A stretch of 64,000 bases of DNA from Bombyx mori. Taxonomy: Eukaryota; Arthropoda; Insecta; Lepidoptera; Bombycidae. The notes under the pieces are model-generated. The model searched no databases and had not been told where the DNA came from. It saw only the letters and a list, made by a program, of their open reading frames with translations. The DNA lies in assembly GCF_030269925.1 (NCBI RefSeq), contig NC_085125.1, positions 13,516,117-13,580,116 of the forward strand, in the 5' to 3' direction. Every line of letters begins with the position of its first letter. Position 1 is the first letter of the stretch. This document shows, piece after piece, positions 9,672-19,590 of the stretch. The position numbers were made by a program, and so were the translations under genes.

Positions 9672-11283
9672 TTTTTTTATTTTTTTATTTTTTATTGCCC
9701 TTGTAGGCAGACGAGCATACGGCCCACCTGATGGTGAGTGGTTACCGTCGCCCATGGACTTCAGCAATGCCAGGGGCAGAGCCAAGCCGCTGCCTACCGC
9801 TTAATACTCTCCACAAGCCTCGTTTGAAGAAGGACATGTCATAGCGCTCAGGAAACACCGTGGAGGGGAGCTCATTCCATAGCCGGATGGTACGTGGCAA
9901 AAAAGATCTCTGGAAACGCACTGTGGATGACCGCAGTGGCTCCAGGTAGTATGGATGAACTCTACTCCGGTGGCGGGCGGTGCGATGGTAAAAACGAGAT
10001 GCCGGTATCATCTCGAACAATTCCTCAGAGCACTCCCCATGGAACATACGGTACAAAATACAGAGGGAACCTAAGTCCCTCCACAGACCCAGAGGCTCCA
10101 AACGATCCGTGAGAATGGGATTATCGACAATCCGAACGGCCCTCCTCTGTATGGAGTCAAATGGAAGAAGCTGGTATTTGGGAGCCCCGGCCCAGAGATG
10201 GGAGCAGTACTCCACGCGAGGCCGGACTTGTGCTTTATAAAGCAAAAGCCTTTGTCCAGGCGTGAAGTACCGCTTCGCTCTGTTGAGGACTCCCAGCATT
10301 TTGGACGCCAACTTGGCTTTGCCTTCCAAATGACTCCGAAACTGGACATCGCTCGAAATGTCGACCCCAAGTATCCCAATACTCTCGGAAGGTTGCAGGG
10401 ATACTCCTTGGAATTGCGGCGCCATGACAAAGGGGTCCTTCTTCGCAGTGAACGCGCAAACTTGTGTCTTTATCGGGTTGAATTGAACCAAGTTCAATTC
10501 ACCCCATTCGGAGACTCGCCCCAGAGAGTTCTCCACTTCAGACACAAGTTTTGATCGTCTCTCTTGCACCGCGCTCCGAGAGAGACTCTGATGGCCGATA
10601 TATCGCGCATCCCCCGTGCTGTCATCCGCATAGCAATGCATGCCATCAATAGACAGCATGCCATTGATATACAGGATGAAAAGCGTGGGGGAGAGCACCG
10701 AACCTTGTGGAACGCCAGCGTTAATGGTCATGGTATCAGAACAGTCACCGTCTACAACGACCGTGATGCTCCGCCCATCCAAAAAGCTAGCGATCCACTT
10801 GCAGAGATCCTCGGGGATTCCGTAAGATGGTAGCTTCGATAGAAGTGCCCTATGCCAGACCCTGTCGAAGGCTTTCGCGATATCAAGGCTCACAGCAAGA
10901 GCCTCGCCCTTGCTCTCCAAGGCTTCAGCCCACCTGTGAGTAAGGTATACAAGAAGATCGCCAGCTGAGCGACCGTGACGGAAACCGTACTGTCGGTCAC
11001 TGATCAGCTGGCGATCCTCAAGATACTTCAGGAGTTGTGTATTTATTATTCGCTCCATCACCTTGGAAAGCAAGGAAGTTATCGCGATAGGCCTATAGCT
11101 CGACGGGTCCGACCGGTCACCCTTCTTGGGGATAGGGTGGACGTGGGCGGTCTTCCATGAAGACGGAACCCTGTTAGCGCAATAAGAGAGACGATACAAA
11201 CGCTTTAGCGCAGGTGTCAGCTCAGGGGCGCACGTTTTCAGAACCACTGCGGGGATGCCGTCTGGCCCACTCTTTGTCACTTC
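9672..11283 (-). mobile_element. 5'-truncated LINE with YADD reverse transcriptase (YADD-LINE)
   Basis: A minus-strand non-LTR element: T-rich tail at 9672-9694, a very short 3' UTR and a long RT frame. The sequence stops being LINE-like near 11283, inside RT block SGPDGIP, so ORF1 and the endonuclease are missing. A 3' piece of the same family recurs at least ten more times in the window. Its last 65 bp resemble the Bm1 tail. The Bombyx family BMC1 is a possible identity, but I could not check it. Confidence 0.85.
9742..11280 (-). CDS. LINE reverse transcriptase (YADD type), N-terminally truncated, open
   Basis: An uninterrupted 512-codon frame ending TAA. The first codon (GTG at 11280) is only the truncation point. 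It opens within the fingers (SGPDGIPAVVLK), then YRPIAITSLLSKVMERI, SLDIAKAFDRVWH (first catalytic Asp), AGVPQGSVLSPTLF, and CYADDST with YADD at residues 217-220. The remaining 290 residues are the thumb and C-terminal domain, including the RLWNELP motif common in LINE tails. The stop codon lies inside the 3' tail shared with Bm1. The frame is intact and the copy at 26799-27155 is nearly identical, so the family was active recently. Confidence 0.85.
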   Translation of the reverse strand: MTKSGPDGIPAVVLKTCAPELTPALKRLYRLSYCANRVPSSWKTAHVHPIPKKGDRSDPSSYRPIAITSLLSKVMERIINTQLLKYLEDRQLISDRQYGFRHGRSAGDLLVYLTHRWAEALESKGEALAVSLDIAKAFDRVWHRALLSKLPSYGIPEDLCKWIASFLDGRSITVVVDGDCSDTMTINAGVPQGSVLSPTLFILYINGMLSIDGMHCYADDSTGDARYIGHQSLSRSAVQERRSKLVSEVENSLGRVSEWGELNLVQFNPIKTQVCAFTAKKDPFVMAPQFQGVSLQPSESIGILGVDISSDVQFRSHLEGKAKLASKMLGVLNRAKRYFTPGQRLLLYKAQVRPRVEYCSHLWAGAPKYQLLPFDSIQRRAVRIVDNPILTDRLEPLGLWRDLGSLCILYRMFHGECSEELFEMIPASRFYHRTARHRSRVHPYYLEPLRSSTVRFQRSFLPRTIRLWNELPSTVFPERYDMSFFKRGLWRVLSGRQRLGSAPGIAEVHGRR

Positions 11284-11549
11284 TTTGTCAAAAAAGTTTG
11301 ATGCAAAAGGGTTTTTATTAATTTTTTTACCATAGATAGCTTACAGTTGACTTGTTGGCAGGAAAACGAGGAGTGAATTTATGCATAGGGCTTAAACGTA
11401 CAATGATGGTAGCTTATTAACTGTGAATGTCTTTATTTAAAATTATGCAACAAATTATTCAGTATTTCTTAAAGTTTTGGTTAGACTTAATGCCGGCAAC
11501 AATAGCATTGCAAGACAGCGATCTCTTAAATTTAAAGTATAATTCCAAG
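11284..11549. other. no recognised feature
   Basis: AT-rich flank of the LINE; no feature seen. Confidence 0.4.
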
Positions 11550-11585
11550 TTCATTTGATGTTACGTAGTAGCCGGAGCCCATAGA
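11550..11585 (-). mobile_element. old Bm1 fragment, tail-side part of a split copy
   Basis: Contains ggagcccatagat preceded by a degenerate tgatgttaagtggtta stretch, the complement of the Bm1 tail region. The copy appears to resume at about 12533. Confidence 0.5.
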
Positions 11586-12532
11586 TTTTTTTTCCTGTCC
11601 GGGAGCCGAACTTCCTACGAGGTCCCTGCGCCTAAGGGGGCGTGCGGGGTTGTGGTATTTGACGATCTGCAGATTTTGGGGGCAGATCGAGGGTCCAAGG
11701 AATTTTAAGGCCCTACCGCACTAAACAACTCCCCCGACTCCTCCCCACTCTTACACCCGACGTCCGATCTCCGCCTGGAGTCAAAACCCGTCCAGAGTAG
11801 GGGGATTCCCGCGGTCAACACTACAACCAGATTCGCGGCTGCACCCCGCGGACGTCCGACTGACGGGTCGTCGAGGCGATAATCGACGACCAACGACGCC
11901 GGTCTCTGCAGTATGGCAGTCCTACCAGGCCGCCCGGGCGAAGCTGCTGGTGTTCAAAACCAGCCTGCCGGGTCGGAACGCGATTCACCGCCAACCGGGT
12001 TGCTCTTCCACAATATGCTTGGCGACGACAGAGACGACGCATTGCAGACCGCAGCCGCCGACGCGTCGTCCCATCTGCCTGGTGCAAGCGCGCTAGAGTG
12101 ACGGTAGCGTGGGGCTTAGCCTCAACCCCCTCAGGTCATCCCATGACCATCACCGGGAGGAGATTGCCTCCTCACAGGGGTCGGAGCTGGATGAACCCCT
12201 TCCTCCGAACCCCAGCTCGGCGTCGGTGGCACGGCGCCGAGAGGAAAGAAGAGCTCTCCCTCTCCCGTTCCGCTGCCTCCTTTTGCGTGATGGTGGACTC
12301 GCAGAAGACGAGCGTCACCTGTCAGGACTCGTCGCTTCCGAGCATTGTAGGCACGACGCTCGGAAGCGACAAGTCCGGTACTATTTTTGTAACGAGGACG
12401 CGGCGCTGCGCCACCCTGTCTTCGTTACAGCCACTGTAGTGGTGGCACCTTGGCGTCGGCTCCCTCCGGGCGACGAGGTTCAGGTAGCCACCGAAAAAGC
12501 CGTGTCCCGTGAAGCTCATAGATACCACAACC
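11586..12532 (-). mobile_element. GC-rich LINE-like block (unclassified)
   Basis: About 950 bp, clearly more GC-rich than its surroundings, starting with a poly(T) at 11588-11595. This fits a minus-strand retroelement inserted by its 3' end. Open frames on both strands are short and show no RT, endonuclease or gag motif. It includes a perfect 13-bp hairpin at 12331-12370. It could be the non-coding end of an R1- or Jockey-type LINE, or a structured non-autonomous retroelement. Confidence 0.45.
12331..12370. other. perfect 13-bp hairpin
   Basis: Arms gtcgcttccgagc and gctcggaagcgac, with a 14-nt loop, inside the GC-rich LINE-like block. It could form an RNA stem-loop. Confidence 0.7.
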
Positions 12533-12575
12533 CGAATGTCATTACCCATCTTTAGACATGAGGTCGACGTTTTAG
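12533..12575 (-). mobile_element. old Bm1 fragment, head-side part of a split copy
   Basis: Resembles the complement of the Bm1 stretch around cacccatcttgagacatgag. It is collinear with 11550-11585 once the GC-rich block is removed. Confidence 0.45.
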
Positions 12576-12706
12576 TTTTTTTTTTTTTTTTTTTTTTTTT
12601 TTTATTGCCCTTGTAGGCAGACGAGCATACGGCCCACCTGATGGTGAGTGGTTACCGTCGCCCATGGACTTCAGCAATGCCAGGGGCAGAGCCAAGCCGC
12701 TGCCTA
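12576..12706 (-). mobile_element. YADD-LINE 3' end fragment
   Basis: A 28-nt poly(T), then the complement of the LINE 3' tail and last ORF codons, ending at gccgctgcctac. Nearly identical to 9690-9800. Confidence 0.9.
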
Positions 12707-12875
12707 CTTACTTTACTTTAGTTGCCGGGTTCCTACTGTCAAACCGCCATAACAGTTTTGGGGCCCAAAAATAGGCTGGATATCAACCCGATTGGGCTCA
12801 CAGATATTTAGCGTCATTAGTAGTTACGCAAATTCAAAAATACATGTCTGATTACAATCCACAAAACCATTCCCA

Positions 12876-13228
12876 TATTTATTTATTTTTTATAATTGAA
12901 GGATTACTGATTACTGGTGGCCCGCAAACCTTTTCAGTTTCACCAGGACAGGTGGGCGACAAAGGCTCAGGCAGGCTTAGTCAACAGCTGCCCGAGCGCC
13001 TTCGAAGGAGACCTGACAACTCGAGAGCAGCTGCCTCGCGAATGAATCTACTACTGGATCGGAATCGCGACCCGCTGAGAAGATCCGGCGAGAAACTCAG
13101 CAGGCTGATCTTCGAGTACGGTAGCCGGGGTCCCTAAGTCTACTTCTAGTGTTAGAGCTGAAAGCGTCTAATGCAAGTATTATTGAATTTGGATCTGATG
13201 GATCCGTAAGGAAGTGTCTAGGGTATTT
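12876..13228 (-). mobile_element. Jockey-type LINE 3' fragment (J1 subfamily)
   Basis: Matches the J1 3' UTR and the last ORF2 codons at 59220-59580: ggtggcccg, ccaggacaggtgggcg, the stem-loop core and ggatctgatggatccgtaag. Several substitutions and a gap mark it as an older copy. Confidence 0.8.
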
Positions 13229-13660
13229 ATCATTCCAATATGTGGTCAACACTATGCAATATAGTCATTAGTCAGGTAATAGCGCTTACACTTAATAGTC
13301 TACGAATAACAACATTGAAAGCTCCATTATACTTTATTAAGAGCTTAAAAATGGAGCTTTCATTTTTGAATCGTCGGGAATCTCTCTGTGTTCCATGTAA
13401 AGCACCGGAAACCGTATTGCATGTTAAAAAGCACGTGAATTACGTGCCGTACTACGTTTTTAATAACGGTTTTTATCCAACACACGTTTGGACCACACAC
13501 GGGCAGGGAGTTTGACCAAGTACTTTTTTTCGTTTAATTTTTCTTAGCGTCTTCTATTTATTATCACAGGAACAGCACTGATCAGATCTTTGGTCAGTGA
13601 AATGTTACGTCAGTCTGAAAAGTTCAGTCACGTTATAATGAATTTTTATGATATAATTGG
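13229..13660. other. no recognised feature except a hairpin
   Basis: No gene or repeat match. It holds a perfect 13-bp inverted repeat, tgaaagctccatt at 13316-13328 and its complement at 13350-13362, which may be chance or a MITE remnant. Confidence 0.45.
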
Positions 13661-13720
13661 GTGAACGAGCTCACGGACCACCGGTTGTTAAGTGATAACT
13701 GAAGTCCATAGACAATAGAG
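13661..13720 (-). mobile_element. old Bm1 tail fragment
   Basis: Diverged complement of the Bm1 tail: gaacgagctcacgg, then gttaagtgataactgaag. Confidence 0.55.
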
Positions 13721-13732
13721 ATATTCTATTCT

Positions 13733-13915
13733 ACCAGCCCACAGACGTCCGCTGCTGGACATAGGTCTCACCTAAGCCTCGCCACGACGATCGGTCCTGC
13801 GCTGATTCAGCGGATCCTTGCGAACCTTAATAGGTCGTCGGTCCATCTTGTGGGAGGCCTACTCACGCTACGTCTTCCGGTATGGAACGAGAGGTCTAAA
13901 TCTCAATGATCTAAA
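13733..13915 (-). mobile_element. RTE-like LINE 3' fragment
   Basis: Shares cagcccacagacgtcc, caagcctcgccac and aataggtcgtc with 24618-24815. The cacagacgtccgctgctgg / acataggtct motif marks a very common insect RTE-type LINE 3' end. Confidence 0.55.
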
Positions 13916-15020
13916 TCTCTATGGTTATAACGACTGTCCCACACTTCAAGCCGGAATGTATTGTTCCTTGCAATTGTTGGGGATAAATAAAACTTCCACC
14001 GAAGTACCAATAAAAACTCTATTTAATACTTAGAACAATTACAGAACAACTTTCGCTTTGAGTATATCCGATTACTCACTACTTTCGTGTCATCTGCAAA
14101 GTTTTTATAGTAGAGTCTTTTCGATATGTGTTTCCGATATTTGATAACAGATGGCGTTAAACTTCTCCAGCGTTCTCGATATGACTAGTTCTTTTGATAT
14201 TCATTTCGGCTATCCGACGGAAGATGGCGTTACTTTTACTGGACCAACAGTATTGCTGCTTCTCGGCGAAAATAGGCAGGGTGGTGATGTTGCTTCGGGC
14301 CGTCTCATAAGACGCCCTACCACTTGTCGTTTCGCATAACGGGGACACTGACAGCTTCAAATTAAGAAGCGTGCACGCTAATGACGCTAGCCGTTCAAAC
14401 GTACAGTGTGTCTCGATTACTTCGTGTAGCGCAGTTAGGGAAATTAATATTTTTATGATTTCCAGTTGTGTATTTATTTGTTTGAGCTCTGTTTGGGTTA
14501 CATTTGAGTCGACTATTATCAAAGCCGGCAATGTGACTTTTGGACAATTATTGGTAAATCAGAAAATCGAATTATTGACTTTGTATTCCATTGGCAGTCA
14601 CAAAACTCTTCTGAACGACATCTTAGATAAATAACAGGTTAAGTATTAACCTTTATTTAATGCAGGTTTTGAACCGTATTCTTTGAAGGAGACGATTATA
14701 TTCAAATCAATCTGTATTGACATATCAATAACATTTTTTTGTCCAAATGCACAGATTGCCACCTTTGATAATAGACGACTCATTTCTTGTTCGCTCCGGA
14801 GAATACTGGGATACTATTTAAAGCTCCGTGTTAAATCTGAACCTTTTGTCTCATTAAGTTAATGTTCTCGGATATTAACACCTGTGGTAGGTATGTGGTG
14901 TTGGTAGTTCCCGAAGCTGGTGGTAATTATTTCGAGAACTATCCGTATTTACACCTGTGGTAGGTATATGGTGTTGGTGATCCTCGAAGCCTCGAAAGTG
15001 TGGCTATCCTAAAGTGTCGA
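13916..15020. other. no recognised feature
   Basis: About 1.1 kb without a supportable gene. Two similar phrases, cacctgtggtaggtat at 14880 and 14953 followed by gtgttggt, form a short direct repeat about 73 bp apart. Confidence 0.45.
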
Positions 15021-15212
15021 TTTTATGCCTATTTCTGCTGCGAAGCCGTAATGGGTTTTGGTTTAATGGGTGGGGCAGCCGTTGTGCTAAGAAACTGAGA
15101 CTTATCTCAAGGTTGGTGGCGGTATTTAAATTGTTGTTGTCTATGGGCTCTGGTAACCACTTAACAATAGTAGGTGGGTGGGGTCGTTTATCTTCTAAGT
15201 AAAAAAATCTTC
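15021..15212 (+). mobile_element. old Bm1 SINE fragment
   Basis: Diverged Bm1 body and tail: gcctatttctgctgcgaagc, ggggcagccgttgt, ctatgggctctggtaaccac. The 5' part is missing. Confidence 0.75.
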
Positions 15213-15317
15213 TCTCACAAAAAAAAACGGCAAACTTATTCACAAACATTGATTGACTTCTTCTACATTTTATAAATATTTTTAATAATAATAGTAAATA
15301 TTTACTAACAATCAAGC

Positions 15318-15545
15318 CACGTTAATTGGTCCCGTGATAAGTTCGTAAAGAACTTGTGTTACAGGTACCAGATAACGGAAATAAATGTAGGATTTTTATT
15401 ATACACATACATATATTTAATATACATCCATAACCCTGGAAAAGACATTTATATTTATCATACAAATATCTTCCCTTGGCGGGATTCGAACCCGCGACCC
15501 CCTTGTGTAGTGACCATGTCACTTACCACTACACCAGACGGCCGT
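15318..15545 (-). mobile_element. tRNA-derived SINE (not Bm1)
   Basis: On the minus strand it opens with a tRNA-like head: an A-box-like tggtgtagtggta and the B box gggttcgaatccc, spaced as in a tRNA. An unrelated AT-rich body follows, ending near ggtacctgtaacacaag. The acceptor ends do not pair well, so I do not call it a functional tRNA gene. The ggtacc / taacacaag body motif recurs in the SINE at 44595-45467, which supports a SINE family. Confidence 0.65.
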
Positions 15546-16912
15546 TAAATATTAATTACACCTTGTTTGATAGTAATACAATTATACGTGCGTTTCTGAA
15601 ATTAATTGGAAATACAAATCCACCGTCGTTACATCCATTTGCCGTCAGACATATGAAATGATAAATAAAATATTTAAAAATGAATCGAATTGAAAATGAA
15701 TACGAAATTGCGCGTTGAAAACGCGTTCGAACTCTTCTATATTGCTCTGTAAATTGTTATTTTTAATTTTTCTCTTCATGAATGTTGTTCTCTATCAAAA
15801 TATTCGAACGTATTTTTGAGCTATAGCTCGTATAAAAGTATCGCAGTAGTTGCCGTGAAGCCTAATAAATTGATCTAGATCAGAAATAGGTATTGAGTCA
15901 GGCTGCTGTTCACTATGGCGCGCTGCATTTCTACGGAACTGCTATGAAAAAGTGTCCATATGGCTGTGAATCGCGTTTCGATCCGGTAGACTGATTCTGG
16001 TCAAGCGGGATATTGCGCGACACCAGCGGTGCCGTCTGGGGCGACCTGGGGTGCTTCCGTACGACTCCGTCGGACAGGTGTCCTTAGGAAGAGCTACGCG
16101 TCTGATCTGTTCTTCGTCTGATTCATCTGAATGTTAACCACGGAATCCCCCCTATCTTGCTCAGGTTCAATCTCGGGCGGAGATCGGGCGTCGGGCGAGA
16201 GTGCAGAGAAGTCCTTAAGAGGGGATCCTTAATGCATATTTTTGAGCCCAATCTTTAACATTTTCGGCCACTGAATCCCACATATGCTGCGCGTCCCCTT
16301 GGTGTGGGAACATCGAAGGAGGTTCGGCCCCCGGCCCGAAGAAAAAGAGACTAATATTCTCCCGTGTGAGCTCTCAGTACACCTTACAAGTAGTAACTAT
16401 GTAAATTTAAACCTTTTACAGGTTTGGTTTTTTATACGTGTAACGGACGTGACGTCAGCTGCCATGCCCTGCCGCTAGCCATGGCGCAAAGCCACATATT
16501 GACACGCCCCCTTCCGCCACTGCCACTAGCCAAAGCCATCGAAGGGCGGAAAACAAGCCATGCCAGCCATTTCTACCGGCTTTCTGCTTTCTCGCACAAA
16601 TAAAAGAACTTGTCGTTACGCTGCTGGTTTTTTTGTCGCGTCATTTACAACATACGCTACAAAAGCTACGCTACGCTAAAAAATATTTTATCGTAGAAGT
16701 TATTCGTGGACACATAGTAAATGTGTTTTTAATTAAATAAATTAGTACCTGCGTGCGTAGTTGCATCGCTCGATAAGAGTACACTGAGCGTCCAATATAC
16801 CAACCGTCGTCATATCCTTGAGGCCAATAAGACTTCGAAGCAGTTAAATTGGAGACCGATCCCTTTGCATCTCTTTTTTTTTGCACCCAAAGATCTTAGT
16901 AAGGTGTGAGAT
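15546..16912. other. no recognised feature
   Basis: About 1.4 kb. The segment 16745-16860 vaguely resembles a reversed Bm1 tRNA head (cctgcgtgcg, gcatcgctcg) but is too diverged to call. Nothing else is supportable. Confidence 0.4.
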
Positions 16913-17117
16913 ACTGCTGGTAGGACCTCTTGTGAGTCCGCACGGGTAGGCACCACCACCCTGCCTATTTCTGCGATGAAGCAGTAATGCGTTCAGTTTG
17001 AAGGATGGGGCAGCCGTTGTAACTATACTGAGACCTTAGAACTTATATCCCAAGGTAGGTGGCAGCATTTAAGTTGTAGGGCTTTCGTAATAATACCCAA
17101 GCCTAAGCAATAAAAAA
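16913..17117 (+). mobile_element. Bm1 SINE with internal deletion
   Basis: Head-less Bm1 from actgctggtaggacctc to caataaaaaaaa. The stretch between gttgtag and the final cctaagcaat is mostly lost, removing the usual tail block. Confidence 0.85.
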
Positions 17118-17536
17118 AATAGGCAACAGCAAAAAGCGGTAGCCGATTTCCAAATTCGGCGATATATCGACTTTTAGTCGGTACGATAAAAAAAGGGGTA
17201 TAACAATATAAACAAGATTATTCTAAAGTCTTACGCCTCATAATTCCAGGCAGTTTGTTAACAGTTCTCGGCGGGTGGTCGCGCGACTGTCGCCCCACTA
17301 TTTATGGGTCAATTACCGGCCTTTAATTAAAACGGTGCCTCCACCGAGGCTCGGCGCTGCTAAGATTGTCGGCTTATATTCCGCCTTGAGATTTCGGATA
17401 AGCCATGTTCTGTACCTGCTCGGGTAAGTATCACCTTCCAGGTCCTGTCACGCATTGAGGTTTGTAGGCTAAAGCAACTGTATACAATGCAAGTGGGACT
17501 TGGAGTTCTTGCCTTGGTCAAGCATTGGGACACAGA
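17118..17536. other. no recognised feature
   Basis: No gene or repeat match that I can support. Confidence 0.4.
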
Positions 17537-17650
17537 CGGACCATTTATATATCATCAGCATCATCATCATCATTATCATTATCAGCCTATAGCAGTCCAC
17601 TGCTGGACATAGGCCTCTCCAATTGCTTACCACTGAGCACAATCCTGCCA
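17537..17650 (-). mobile_element. RTE-like LINE 3' end with (ATC)n
   Basis: A catcatcatcat run (17546-17583) is followed by cagtccactgctggacatag and gcctctcc. This is a widespread insect RTE 3' end, whose tail reads (ATG)n on the element strand. Confidence 0.6.
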
Positions 17651-17840
17651 ACCACCAAGCATTTTATCTATACCTATACTTAATGTCATTAATGTAGGAT
17701 TGGTTATAATGGCCCGTGGTCTGCTCCCAACATCAGCAGATCGTCAAGTCCTACATACTTGGTCCCACAAGGTTTGGCTCCAAGAAAAAAAAAAGGATTG
17801 GTAATAATGTAACGTATGAAAATATAAGATAATAAGTCGT

Positions 17841-18821
17841 CTATCGCAGCACGAACGAGTCCATATCAATATCAGCGGCTGCCTTAATCAAGGATGTCTT
17901 GAGTGACTCCAAATTGGGATGAGGCTTTGAGCACGCCTTTTCCTCCAAGTGTTGCCATATCTTGTAATCTAACGGATTCAAATCTGGACTGGAGGAGGGC
18001 CAGTCTTCGTGCCGGATGAAGTCGATTTCACGCGCCGCCAGCCAGTCTTGTGTGCTCTTCGCTCTATGAGCTGGCGCCGAATCTTGTTGGAATACCCAGT
18101 GCGTGTTATTGAACATGGTATGAGAAACAGGTTCCACAAGGTTCGTCAGGACTGTATTTTGATACACAACTGCATTCGTTTTTATACCTTTCTCACAAAA
18201 ATGTACCTCTGTTAAGCCCCAATAAGAAACTCCCAACCATACCATGAGCGAGGATAGAAAATGACCTCGTTGGACACCCGGAATACGGTTGCTCGCTTCT
18301 TCACTACGGTGTGCGTACACCTCATCATTTTGTTTGTTGTAGCTCTCTTCTACGGTAAAAATTTTTTCATCCGAAAAAAGAATTTCCCGATATTTTTTTC
18401 CCGCGTACCGCTTCAACAAAGCGTGGCATCTCTTCAGTCTCAGGTACATTAGACGAGCATTCAAACGATGTCCTGTTTTTCTTCGATATGCCCAAAGCCG
18501 TAAGTCTTCATTTAACACCCTTTTCACCGTGGTTCTGCTTAACCCCATCTAAAGGGCCAACAGTTTCTGCTTACGTTTGGGATTTCTTTGAATTCGCGCC
18601 TTCACAGCTTTTATCACTGCTGGAGTCCTAACAGACTGAGGGCGACCACTTCTTGACCTGTCATCTACACTAGAGTCTTCATTGTATCGTTTGATGGTAC
18701 GATAAACGAATCTTTTGGTTATATTCAAATTTTTCAGTATGTTAAAAATTTGAATTGGCGCGTAACCGCAACGATGCAACGCAATAACTGCAACACGGTC
18801 TTCTTTAAGCGTCCACTCCAT
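17841..18821 (-). pseudogene. mariner-like transposase, D37D type, one internal stop
   Basis: A 327-codon minus-strand frame from ATG at 18821, interrupted by one in-frame TAG (18549-18551, codon 91). The N-terminal 80 residues form the helix-turn-helix region with a GRPQSV linker. The catalytic residues are present: D151 in FSDEKIF, D247 in QQDSAPAH and D285 in SPDLNPLD, giving D37D spacing. That spacing separates it from the D34D mariner at 828-2117 and fits the basal D37D group (Bmmar1 or maT-like). The last codons look slipped by one base near 17860, because the expected continuation is readable in the next frame. I could not identify terminal inverted repeats, so element limits are not given. 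Confidence 0.85.
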
Positions 18822-19224
18822 ATTTAAAAATGAGTAAAATTCTAAAAGTATACATTTTTATTTTCATGAACAATTCGAAATTCGAATTCAATAAACTTTT
18901 TTGTGGCCAGCATTCTAAAAGAAAAGTTTTTACTGTGTGACAATACTTATGAGCTGACTAGTTATTTTAAAAGATTTTAGAAAAGAAAAGTAAAAGTGCA
19001 AAAATAGAAAAATTATATTTTTTGTGCCACAATCCCATTTCTACATTAATATGAAAGTTTATATATTTGACGGAGGAGGGACGTATTGAAATTACAATAA
19101 AAGGAACTGTTTAACATTAATTTCTTATCACAGAGTAATTAGTTGATGATCAGATGATCAGATGATCCGATTATCACATTCAATCATTATTATTTTTATA
19201 ATAAGTAGATAAATAGTCATATTT
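18822..19224. other. no recognised feature
   Basis: AT-rich flank of the D37D transposase. It presumably includes that transposon's 5' end, but I see no convincing inverted repeat. Confidence 0.4.
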
Positions 19225-19404
19225 GCGCCGACATATTTTTTTATTTATTTTATTGCCCTTGTAGGCAGCATATTGAGCATACGGCCCACCTGATGGTGAG
19301 TGGTTACCGTCGTCCATGGACTTCAGCAATGCCAGAGGCAGAGCCAAGCCGCTGCCTACCGTTGAGTACTCTCCACACTCCTCGTTTGAAGAAGGACAAT
19401 TTAT
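19225..19404 (-). mobile_element. YADD-LINE 3' end fragment
   Basis: Complement of the LINE tail and the last ~40 codons, ending at tcgtttgaagaaggac. A small insertion (catattgag) lies in the tail. Confidence 0.85.
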
Positions 19405-19464
19405 TATTATATAATCTATTTTTGGGTGTTGGTAATTCAATAACGCAACAATAACAAGTGTTTT

Positions 19465-19590
19465 TTTTTGTAGCGGTCGTAGACAAAGGACCATACGGCC
19501 CAACTGACTGTGACCGGTTATCGTAGCTCATGGACCTCAGCAATGCCCGGGACACGGTCAAGCTAAGCAAAGCTAAGCTGTCCGTTGCCG
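19465..19590 (-). mobile_element. diverged YADD-LINE 3' end fragment
   Basis: catacggcccaactgactgt and ctcagcaatgcc show the same 3' end as its neighbour at 19225, but strongly diverged. Confidence 0.6.

Noticed and set aside
12098..12555. Overlapping 113- to 148-codon frames in the GC-rich block
   Set aside because: GC-rich sequence gives long chance frames on several phases; none carries a known motif and the block looks like a retroelement end.
15476..15545. Possible functional tRNA gene on the minus strand
   Set aside because: A and B boxes are present, but the acceptor stem does not pair, no sound anticodon arm can be drawn, and a SINE-like body follows.
17700..19000. Terminal inverted repeats for the D37D transposon
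   Set aside because: Several candidate words were compared on both sides, but none paired over more than a few bases.
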